In this document: positions 1 through 11,800 of the stretch, piece by piece | Position numbering within the stretch: the first letter of the stretch is position 1 | Layout: each line of letters starts with the position of its first letter | Source: Echinococcus granulosus | Lineage: Eukaryota > Platyhelminthes > Cestoda > Cyclophyllidea > Taeniidae | Assembly (NCBI RefSeq): GCF_000524195.1 | Contig: NW_020170425.1 | Coordinates: 510,163 to 574,162, forward strand | Direction of reading: 5' to 3' | Length of the DNA: 64,000 nucleotides | Translations under genes and position numbers: made by a program | Notes under the pieces: model-generated | What the model saw: the letters and a program-made list of their open reading frames with translations, nothing else | The model's database searches: none | Told to the model about the DNA's origin: nothing

Positions 1-330
1 TGCAAACACGACGTAAAAAAGTTCTATAACAAACTAGTGAATTTGTACCTTACGACTAAGATATCTCTTCAACTAAACAAGTAAAGGAAAAAATAACGGC
101 TCTGTGGAACCTATAGTAAAATGCTTTTTTTCAGAGACAAACATGAAGTATGAGATTACTATTTTTGAAACAAATGAATTAAAATCTTTGCATATTATGC
201 TGAGACTACGGCAGGATGTGAATGAATTATGTCGAAAGTTGGAAACAATTGAATAAAAGAAACAATATTTGTTGGCCAATTGGAAGAGCATTCAGTGAAT
301 TTTATGCAGTAGAATCATAGGTAGCCCTTG
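1..330. other. AT-rich upstream flank
   Basis: No coding exon, RNA gene or repeat was recognised here. The open frames are short and AT-driven. The stretch is probably distal 5' flank of the protocadherin gene that starts near 613. Confidence 0.5.
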
Positions 331-469
331 TGTGCTGGGATGGAAGATTCATTTTTGCTGCTCCACAAGGCTACACGCACCTACACATGCACATACTGAC
401 ACATACACATAGTGCTGGTTGCAGGCGCTCCCAAGCGCACGCGTCAGTGAGAGGTTAATTTGCCATCCT

Positions 470-620
470 GGGCTCAGTGACAGCCAATCAGAGGGCATGC
501 ACACGTGTTTTGCCAGGGATTGGTCACTTTTGCAAATTGTGGAAGCGAAACCACTGCACCCATCAGTTTTTTGTGTTTTTACACACCCCAACATCCTCGG
601 CAGTTGATACCTATGCAAAT
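470..620 (+). promoter_or_regulatory. candidate protocadherin promoter
   Basis: Seen: a CCAAT box at 484-488, a palindromic E-box CACGTG at 502-507, an inverted CCAAT (ATTGG) at 519-523, and an octamer-type ATGCAAAT at 613-620 that overlaps the first in-frame ATG. The stretch is GC-richer than the DNA to its left and ends at the signal-peptide exon. The clustering suggests a core promoter or 5' UTR. These consensus sites come mainly from other animals, and no transcription start can be read from sequence, so the call is tentative. Confidence 0.35.
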
Positions 621-2856
621 ACCATGTTTCTTTGAACAAATGGTCTCCCTGTCTTTATTCGCCGTCCTTCTCTCCCTCCTCCCTACCATGTGGGTAACAG
701 CTCAAAGGGCTAGCGTCAATGTGCAATTTCAACTAACCGAAGAATGTCCTGAAGGCACTCTAGTCGGTTGCCTGAGTGAAGATGTTAGTCTACATGCGCC
801 TCAGTATCTAGTTAATAAGCCCAATGGAGATTCCTATCAGTTATTGACAGCCACACAGCTGTTTGAACTAGATAGCACGTCAGGAACCATTACAACCAGT
901 GGCCGCATCGACCGCGAGGAGATTTGCCCGCCCATACAGAACAGCCATCAGGCGTCCACTGGTGAGTCTGCGGCGGCGCCCTGCTCCATAGACCTACAAG
1001 TGCTTCGGCTGGAGAGCCAGACAGCAAGTGGAGCGTATGAACCTCAGGTCATCCTTGTAAAAATTTTCATACTAGACATCAATGACAACGCCCCTACATG
1101 GCAGGAGGATTCAGTCAACATCACTATTCCAGAGCACACAGCACCAGGAGCCCGGTTCCTTTTACCACTGGCATTGGATGCCGACTGTGGCCCGGAAAAT
1201 ACTACTTCCAGATATTTCCTGTTTTCTTCCAACATACCTGATGGAGATTATGGAGGTAGTCATGTTCATAGTTCTGACATTAGTCGGTACTTTAAGCTGG
1301 ATACCGAGGTTGTGGAACAAAAAGATCCTCAACACTTTGTTCTGGATAGATGGAATAACGGTTGGAATCTGCAGGCCTGTACAGGACCCACGTTTCGTCT
1401 TTGGCTGCAGATAATCGGTGAAGCTGATTATGAGACTCCGGGACAGCTTAGCTTGATTCAACAAAAGCAGCCTCTTTCCAAAAATGACGACAAAGTCAAC
1501 GTGCCTCCGCGGACTTTTGTACTCAAACTAGCAGCTGTTGATGGCAGTCGTTTTGTACCAAAGACAGGAAGTGTCACCATTCATGTTAGTGTGAAGGACA
1601 TAAATGATCATGCACCTTACTTTCTGCCCCCAGAAGACTCTTCCGTCGATGGAGTGTACGTAAAAATTAAGATGGATGGAACACTTCGACGAAATTCTGC
1701 GACAATTGAAGTTCAGGAGAACGCACCTTATGGCCAGGCATTGTACACTCCTCATGTTGTTGAGCCCGATATAAGTGATAGGGAAAGCCTGATCTTTTCC
1801 TTTGACAGTACAACAACACCAGCCGCCAAAGCTGTGTTTGGAATCCGAGAGAAAGATGGAACCATCTTCCTCAAACAATCACCGGACTACGAGACGCAGA
1901 CTTTTTACATTCTTCCCATTGTTGTTAGTGATGGGAAGTATGTTGATAACCAAGAGCTGCGAGTTCAAATACTCAATCTCAATGACCACGCACCGATTAT
2001 CACGATTCGACCAGTAAGAACTAAGAAACCAGAGGCTGAAATTCATAACCAACAGCACCAACAAGCGCAACGGTACAAACCCATTTACCTGGAAGTGGAA
2101 GAAGATAGACCTCCGGGTCACTTCATAGCGACTGTCCTTTTGAGTGATGAAGATCAGGTCAGCGGAACATCGGCCTTTCCTAGTGAGGGTACGGCGGCGT
2201 TCCAATGCCAGCTAAGTCATGACAGCCTTTCCCTTGAGCCACTGTTTGAGGGTTCCCAAAGCCAATTTAAACTGGTCACAAGGGTCTCCTTCGATCGGGA
2301 ACAGTTGGGAGAGCTTTTTGTAGCTCTAACTTGTCATGACTCTGGACAACCTCGCCAGACCTCACGCGTGGATATCAAACTTCTAATCCTTGATAAAAAT
2401 GATAATAAACCTGTATTCAAGCATCACCCTATGGTTGCTAGTGTAAAAGAAAATTCGCTCGTTGGTGTAAATGTCTACCGACTGGAAGCTTTCGATGCAG
2501 ACGTCGGAAAGAACGCAGCTCTAGTTTACTCCATAAGTGGAGAAGGTGCGGACAATTTCAAAGTGGATCGGCACTCGGGGTTAGTGACAACGGCTACAAC
2601 TATTGACAGAGAAATGGTCGGAAGATTCAATTTGATGGTAGTCGTTAGTGACCGCAATGGCAACGATACGGGTTCTGGTGAACCTATCAACGAGGGGACT
2701 GCAATGCTAACAGTGGAAGTGCTTGATGAAAACGACTGTGCTCCCGAATTTGACAAACCACTCTATCAATTTCTTATCGACGAAAACGCAAAGATAAATA
2801 CCCCGATTGGAGAGGTCAAGGCACGCGATAATGATGCCACAGCAGAAAATAATAGG
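613..2856 (+). CDS. protocadherin exon 1: signal peptide, repeats 1-5 and start of repeat 6
   Basis: This exon encodes 748 residues. A hydrophobic leader ending near VTAQ is followed by five complete cadherin repeats with their DxNDN-type linkers and the first strands of repeat 6 (IDENA...ARDNDATAENNR). Repeat 2 is long (about 174 residues against the usual 110) because of inserted loops. Repeat 4 begins with a Gln/His-rich insert. The proposed donor is AGG|GTTCGT at 2857, phase 0, a weak site. It is chosen because it joins exon 2 to give the normal NNRIRYSI cadherin motif. The frame stays open for ten codons past this donor and then stops at 2887-2889. Confidence 0.9.
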
Positions 2857-5800
2857 GTTCGTTACCATATTTCAAGCTTTGTGCAGTGATTAGTAGCTGC
2901 TATGCTAAGTTAGATAGAAGGCACCATGCCAAGCTTCACTAATCGAACATGGAATGAAATAAACGGAAAGTCTACTAAAATATTCTTACTGATCGTCGAT
3001 TTCGTAGGAAATTCTTATCCAAGTCAAATTATTTTTTTACTATGAGAATCGGCATTACTTGAATCACTTAATTTCATCTGGAACTGTCAAATCATGAAGT
3101 GAGCCAGATCTTTGAAACCAAAGTGTTTAAGATGAACAGCATATTTTAACGTATACATCACCTTTCTCGTACGCCTCTAATATTCAACCCCAGTTTTCGC
3201 ACAATTTCAGATACAACACACGAAGTTTTTTTGAAAATAGCTTTTTCTAAATTTGGGGAGGATATAATCTATTTTGGTCATGTATGTTCGTCTACTGACG
3301 TGTTAGTGATATTTCTAATAACAAAGTACGTTCTAAAAGCACTGCCCTAAAGTTAACTCAGGTATATTACATAAATAAAGTTTTGGCTGCTTCCTTAGTT
3401 TGAAACTTTGCATCCGCTTTGGGAAGAGTCAAACCTATAAACTCTTAAGTATCGATTCTTGACCAGGGTAATTGAGAGTCTGGGTTGGGAAGTGGGCCGA
3501 ACGGATTTATAATTGTTGCGATGCGATCGTGTGAGCTAGCCACACACACATCTTCTACGGAAACTCTCACACAAAAGAAATTAACTCCCTCTTCTCCGCT
3601 CGACTGCTCTAACGCTCTTGGCCAACCTGCCTAGCCTTTCTGCCCGTCCACATGACTGGAAAATTTAGGACACATGTTTTCAGTTAAAGCCCCCTTGTGT
3701 TGGTGAGTATCAGTAAGATTACGATTCAAAAAGTAACCAAGTGGACAAATCTGAAGCAAAACAGCCACAAAGATTCCAAATGATATTAGCACTACAATGC
3801 TAATTCAGTAGAAGAGCTAACTTGTAAACATTTAATTAGACTAACATTTGCTAGACATTGACACAAATTTGACCGTGGGCAGATGAAAGTCGTGGTTTGC
3901 CATTTCCAATTAAAAGTTATCAAAATATTCCTTCACAGGAACTCGAAAATACTCTATCGTACCTACAATTTAATTATTTTCTCGAATTTCAAATAGGTAA
4001 AAAGACATTGCCACCTAATTTCAACATAAAATATTTTGCTCCACCATCCTATCAAACAAAACCAGGTACCGTGAGAGGAATCATTTGATGGCTATTTAAA
4101 GAAAAGAATCGAGCAATTAGCTCCATGAGGTATTACACACGAAGAGCAACGAAGTGGCAAACCCAAATTCGAAGGCATCGTCACAATGTAAACTTTATTT
4201 TTTAGAACGGATATTTTATAGTCCTATCTAGTGATTAAATGCAAAAATTCCAGAGTTAAATTAAAATTACCCTCCACTTGCACTATTTATTATACTTTGA
4301 AGCAAAGACATTTTTATAAATTTTTTCATCAGTTCTTATGCAGATCCATTTTCAGCAATTTTTAAACTGAAAAAAACCAATTACTCACTAAATAAATTCA
4401 CAATTTGGAGTTTCCTATTTACTTGTAAACAGTACTAGGATTTGTACGCCGCTACAAATTCGTATCATATTTTAGCCTATTTAAGATGTGATTTGAATGG
4501 AGACGCCTTTCGAGGGACGATGGAAAGAACTGAAATCCATTAAAGAGGCTACAGTTTTTTACGCTGACGAGTGCAAATGTCCACAAAAGGAAGCGAGTTT
4601 TATCCTAAAGTCAAATGAAAAAAACACCTTGTGGACTAGCGTCTGGTTGCACTGTATGCGAGGCCTTTGCTGCATAAAGACTGAAAACAAAAAATTGCAT
4701 TCTTGGTGTTTTCCTAATGGTGTGACTGAGGTCGTTCAATGGCTATAGAATGGATATTTATTGAGGGCACTCCCAGGTTTTCTAATCTATCATCAACTGA
4801 CTCATTTCCATGCGTTTGGGGAAGGATCCACTGCTTATCTGTTTCGTTTCTGCCTGAGATGTAGCTTCTAGTACCGTTTTATAATTAAAATTGTGATAAT
4901 TTGTATCAGAGCTCATTGACTTTGAGGCACTAACTGTCAGGTGTATCCAAGAGCATGTAATCATTTCAATTATTATTACCAGTGATGCTCCATCGGCGAA
5001 ACGGAAAACAGTGCATACTTGTTCACTGTGAAGGAACGAATTAAATTAACCTGTGGAGTTCTTGTGACCATAGGCCATCCACCCAACTTCCTGTTTGCTT
5101 TCCGCTTCATGCATATACACTAACTGTGGAGGACATTTGAAATGCACGCATATTCATAATTTAAAGTTCGATTTTAAAGTTTAGAAAACTAAATAGATGG
5201 ACATGATTACATAGGCTTCGTTTAGGGGAGAATTAGGCATTGCATGGAATAGCATCAAAGAATTGCCTTATTCAGAATAGACGATAAGGGCGGAAAATTA
5301 GGTTAATAAGTTGGTTTCCGAACTGGAATTAAAATCGTTTTCATTGCCTGCAAAAGAAATCTCCTCCTTTCGAGTGGTGACTTGCACTCTGTCAAAAGGA
5401 ATTATTTTAACTCAAAACTTTATTACATACCCACAAATAACATAAATTAGACTAAATAATACGCCTTGCCATTTGTGTTCAGCGTCATGATTCACAATAT
5501 TACTTTACTTGTAGCTCTCTTGATTAGGGATCACTTACTGCATAAGAACAGTGTCAACATAATTCCAGACCCCTAATATCTTTTCGCAATAATATGTAGT
5601 TCATGTGTCAATTTCCGCAATGATGTGTTTAGTCTAATTACCTAAAACTAATATTTCTTGCATGCATGTTGCTTCCGTATTTACGACCAGCATCGCATTA
5701 TTCAACACACAGGAAGCCGCCTTTGAGGGCTTTACACATTGGTTTGCCCCTAAGGGACTACATTTTTAAACCAGACTGGGTTTTCCCACCAGATAACACA

Positions 5801-8800
5801 GCAACCATAAATATTTGATCAAGTTATGTCGGAATTCGTAACGGACTAACTCTTTATATATCTCATAACTAAGTAACTTCAAAAATACTTGATTTACAAT
5901 ATCAATATTTCTTTAACGGAGAAAGGAATTTTTAAAAAACAAGAGGTTTTCCCAGAGCATGCCTGCTGTTATTTCGTCCAGCCAGACGGTAAATTAAAAT
6001 GCGAATGCCAGCTTTTTTATCATGCCGTGGAAAAGGAGACCAAAAATACAGAAGCTCATTAATTTTAACGCGGCTTTCGCGGGGAATATCATGTCAGCCT
6101 TTTCATACAAAAAAGGAAATTATTACCAAGACCTTACCACTGAGTGAAGAACTCCGTAAAATTATGTTGGGTGAGCGACAAGTATTAATCACTGTCACAG
6201 TGCAAGTGCTGTAGATGCGGTGGTTTGTCTTATAAGTATCACAAAATATTGCTTTCATATTTAGGCAGAGTAAATGAAGCTTGACTATGAGAGATATTAT
6301 ACTAAGGATGATTCTGAGAAACTACATTAATGCCACAGAATTTTTCCTTACCCACTACATGACAGCTAAAACTGGTAGTCGTTTAAATTTAGCTTAACCT
6401 CCTGTATGCAACTGTTTGTTTCTTCTTTAGTCAGTTTACTTGATTAAAGTGATTTGATTCATTTAAAATAATTATTTTAGCTGTACTTGTAATTCAGAAG
6501 GTTGGTGAGTGTTTTCCTCTTCATAATGTACTTTAGATATTAAATATCGGCTTAACGCTTCTCAGGCATTTAAAAAGTCGGTGCATTTGCATTATCTGCG
6601 CATCCGAAATGGAATAATGCCAAACATGCAAATCGTGACATAATGGGCGACCGTAATTAATTTTTGATTGCAATGGGAGAAAGGCTTTGCAATGTTAAGT
6701 ACTAAATACATACCATCACATTCTAAGCAAAGAATTATAATTCAGAAACTATCCAGATAATCCTGTGAAGCTTGCCGTCTTCGTTTTGATAGGTCCTTCC
6801 TTGTGACTAAAAGAATGAAATTTAGAAGGAAATATGCTAATTTATGGTTTCTTCGACGTAAATCAGATTGACTTAGACCATTTACAATGCTTTCACTTAT
6901 TAGACTGCTATTAATTAACCACATGCCCGTTTTATTTCCCCAAAGGTGTCTATGAAGAAAATTATTTTTGCCTGCAAATTACCACCAAGAGATGGCTTAC
7001 CAAAGATAGAGTCGGGAACGATTCCTGCTTGACAAAGATCGCGCGTTTCAGCATGTGGTAGTTTTAGAAGAGTTTATTCAAAAAGAACTTGTAAGCCTTT
7101 TTAAGCTAATAGAAACACTTGTAAACACAAATATAAGTCGAATATGTAGCGCAAAAAGTTACTTCCTCCTAAATCTGAGATTGAAATAATCTCCAAATCA
7201 CATCTTTTTATCACAATCTACAATTTCATTCGCGTGATCTATTTCGTTTATGTCAAGACAACCAGCCCCACCAAATCACCATCCTTCTCTTCAATTCAAA
7301 CAATGCGAACGAAAGTGTCACTTCTAGACGGTGATAAATGAAAGCATTTCGTGAAATGCCTTGACCGACTTCGATCTAGAGTTTGGTTTCCGAGCTTGCA
7401 ATGACATAGACATTTCTATTTGTCAAATAATCAAGTAAGTGTTTTGATTTTGTGATCACTGACCATTTAAGCTAAGGTAAAATTGTCCACTTCTCAGTTT
7501 TATATTTCAAGCCCTTTTGACAGCAGTAAACATCATTCATTATGCTCAACATGTCTATCAAGACCTCATTATTTTCTGTCTCGTATCGCAGCATGCGATC
7601 CATCATACTCCCAATATCCTATTTTCAATAATAACTGAGGTGTTCAGTAAGCATTTACAAAGCAGCACAATACTACTATGCATAAATTAGTTTACCAGAG
7701 GGCTGGTAATGCTTTGAATAGCGATTTAGGTAAGTGTGAAAAGGATTTCAGTGTTTACGTATAGAGGGTGATCAAAATGAAGATTAATGATGTTCATACA
7801 TTCATTCCGAAGGAAAACAAGTTCACTTAATTTTCGTGGGTTAAAGTGGTACAATTCTGCAAGTAAGGAATTTGTCGATGTAACATTTTCGTTTTGGCGT
7901 TATAAAATTTCAAGTGCCTCGCACTAATTTAATGCAATCGTATAGACAAATTGTGTGGCGCCAAAATTTCAGGGCCATTTATTAATCAACTATTATTCTA
8001 GAAACAACTTTTTGAATTTTCTATATTGGAATTAATTTAGCCTATCACTTGAGTAGCTACTCATACACCCCTCCAGCCGAAGCATTTTTAAATTGTAGGA
8101 ACGCAATATTTCCTTATGCTACTATGGTGATTCATGATTCCATGTTTTACTTAAAAAGGAGTTTATTCATAAACTAATTATAAGTTTGTCATTAATGAAT
8201 TACAGCGTAAAACAATGCAAAACTCAGATTAGTTAATTCAATGCATCTCAGTCACTTTTATTGAAGCCTTCCATATTTCTAGTTCTAGGTTTGTTTGACC
8301 AAAAAATAGATATATTAGTCGCACATTTCCGCATGACACCTGATAATACTGGTTTAGGTGCTTAATGCACAGATCAAAGTACTGCGATACATGGATGACC
8401 TCTGGTTTGCGCACGCAATGGACTATGGTGCACTTTGTCCAATCAGCAGTACTCAGAAGGACTTGTTACATTTTTGAATGGTTAGTGGACTAATGGCATT
8501 TAAATTACCTTCTTTTACCTAATGATAACACGGATTAGTACCTTGGAATTTGATCTCTTCTTTTCCGCAATATCACGGAAAGTATGTTTTGCCATGAATC
8601 TAAGACATTAAATTAGTCGAATTGCCAGGTGAACTCTATTGGGAGTCACTATTGAAGGATAGCATAACTGCGCAGTTAGTCGGTCCTCCTCCGGCCAGTC
8701 GAATAGGGCGGAAGCGACACAAATATGCGCGGTAGAACACAAAATCCAGTGGAAATAGTTTAAAGATAACACTACCTGCAGGACCGTTTGTCAAAAGCAT

Positions 8801-11800
8801 CTCTCATCGATCAAGGTGAAAGAAATCTGTCTCCCGTGTCAAACCATTCTTACAAAAACTTTAATCTTAGGTATTAATTGACCATTAGATGAAGTTCATT
8901 TTGTGTTACCACATTTCATTTAAAACACCTTATTCTTCACAAAATGTATTTTACACCCTGCTTTCAAAATAGTAAGAATGTGCTTTCACAGCGAGTATTC
9001 AAGATTAGAGAGTTTTGCAATGTTTTATACGAACATGCAGATGGTTACCTCTTGACCTTATGACTTCCTTTGGGAAAATTTCAACCATGAACCTTCGGAT
9101 TGAGTGGTTATTCTCACGATTTCCCTTTCCTTGTAGATGTCCTTTTTTTCCTTCCCTACTCTGCATTTAAAAAGTAATTCACTTTTGTGTTAATTGCCCA
9201 ACTACTTCCGGTCCTTCTCCACTACTGCGAACATTTTTAGCCTGCTGGGATTATGTGATTAAGAAGCAGTTTGTGCAATTGTAATTCAAACACAAAGTGA
9301 GTCACGGAGACCTTTAAACAGACAAATGATTTATTATGACTACACATCATTTCCACATCTAGGAACACCAAGTGCCCACTTATGTTGATGCTCGAATAGT
9401 CACCACGTTGCCTCCGCTTGTACAGCACGGTACTTTAGACTTTCCCAGCAAGGCTGTACGATAGCAGTCTGGACATTATTCTGCATCGTCGCGATTGCTT
9501 CTGATTAGAAGTGCACGTTACTTAAGTATATAATTAGCTTATAAAACGATCTACCGAAATAGTTTTCTTTCCACCTTCATTCTGCACCAGGACGCACTAA
9601 GACTCACCATATTTTACTGCAATTTTACTAAAGTTCTCACAAAAAACAAGTATATCTGTGCCCATCACTAAATCATAAATAATTGAAACCGTATATTTGT
9701 TAATTTAATCTATATTATGGAATGCGGTACACCGTTTTATCAAATGATTGTGCTCTATAATATCAAAACAATAGCGATTTAGAATTATTACTCTTTAGAA
9801 AGTATTTATGTAAGAGTTTGAAATAATTTATATTAAACAACTTTCTTGATCAGTACAATCAAGATTCAATTAACCTAATTAATGAAACACAAACGTATGA
9901 GACTCACTGACTTATGACTTAATGGGAAGATAACATGTATTTTACCATCATGTTGAGGAGGAAGTCTCAAAAGATAGCAACTTGTTCCTTTTGATCATCG
10001 AAGTGTTGATATTTCATGTTTTTGTACAAGTCAACACAGAGCAAATTACTGAAATTTTCTTCTATTGTCAGATACGCTACTCTATAAAGGATGAAATTAT
10101 GAACCCGGCGAACCAGGACTTTCGAGTAACAGCTGACGGGCGGGTGTTAGTCGGGAGAGAAACGCTTGACAGAGAAACGACAAGCATGTACCTCTTCACG
10201 GTTGTTGCTGTTGATTCTGGAAAACCCTCTCTGTCAGCTACCGCACAGGTCGGTGGAACTATTTGTATCGATATCTTGAGGCTTCCCTTTTTTGGCCTTA
10301 TGAACACAGACACGTATTAATCAGGTTCCGTAATCCGTTTGATGCTTTGTTGTTAAGGGCTAATAAACTGTTAAACAAGCATTTAGACGTCAATTCTTCA
10401 TTATATTATGCACATTAGTAAACGTTAAAAGTTCAAGAACTGTAAAGTGCATATCGAGGACAAAATATGTGAGACAATAAAAGACGCTCAAGTGCCATTA
10501 ATTACCGGGATTTACATGTTCTTATGACCTCTTAACAAAAATGCCAAAACTTAAGCTAAGTAATAATTTTACAAGGCTTCATGAGTTGCCAAGGCAAAAT
10601 TTTTAGAGTTGACGCCCAGATTCCAGGCTTGGCATTGTGCAGATAAAAACTTATACCCTTATGTACCTAATCATTTTGCAAGTAGAGCTAAGCATTAGCT
10701 TAGTGAAAAACCTTGGAATTCAGTATGCTTAATGTTTACTTGAGCGTTGGGAAAATCTCTTCTTTAAAGCTATGTTTACAAAAAATACGGAAGCAACCGA
10801 CTACCGTTCCAGGATGCTTCCATGAAGTATAGGTTTTATGCACTTATCCTTAGTCGGGATGATATTTATTTGAAACATTTCCTGTTCTTAAGATGTTTCA
10901 CTTTCAAAAGACTCACTTTTTTATTTAAGTCATTTTTTTGGTTACAATGCTAGCTGGCAAACGTTATCTATGTCAAATAAACAGCTTAACGTGTAATCAT
11001 ACCTTCAAAACAACTGTGTAAATAAATCAGTGTGTGATTTTTATTTTTTGCATAGGCTCGTTATTAGATGGAAGGGTTGGTAGCAAATAGTAGGGTATAA
11101 AATAGTTGTCGGGATGTCCACGAGTCTGGGAGGGTGTTGCATAAGCTTCTTATGATGGCAGTCGAATAGCTCTTGACAGATTGTGAAGCACTTGCAAGTT
11201 AATGTCAGATTACAAGTATCAATTTGTACAGCAATTAACATTGTCAAGAGAGCCCTATTAATCCAGCTGATAAATTGACAGTAACTAATATGCGCTTTGA
11301 CCTACTTTTTAAGTACTGGTGCTGGTGTAGCACTAATGTAAAAACGTTTGCGTTCTGGATTCTGTTACCGGTATTTGAGGCACAAACTCTGCTTGTTCTC
11401 ATCTTGTAATAAAACGATTGTTTGTGTAGGAATGAAGTGATGTCATCTTGATTCTGCGTTGCAAAAGTACCCGGTAAAATGCCGATGATATCACGTCCGC
11501 TGCACCAATCGAGTGGTTATTCTTACGATTTGCCTTCTCAAGTTTGGGGGGATAAGAAGTGGATTTCTAGAATATGGATGGAAAAATTCAGAATATGAAC
11601 CCTTTTTATCTTACATTAATCTGTCTAGGTCGTAAATTGTCAATAATCGTTGGTCGAAATTCAGCGATGTGTCCAATAATCCGCCATCGAATGTTAAGAC
11701 TAGTTTTGCTTGACAGTTAAATAAAAACCAAGTTTTTTAGATCACTTTTTCCCCGCGATAGGTACAAGTTCATCTTGGTGACATCAACGACAACGCACCC

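Noticed and set aside
1044..1878. Open frames antisense to protocadherin exon 1 (63, 100 and 116 codons)
   Set aside because: Shadows of the real exon. Codon periodicity and domain content belong to the + strand frame.
4497..4748. 83-codon Cys-containing open frame inside protocadherin intron 1
   Set aside because: Cysteine spacing fits no known knot or zinc fold, with no signal peptide and no splice context. Probably chance.
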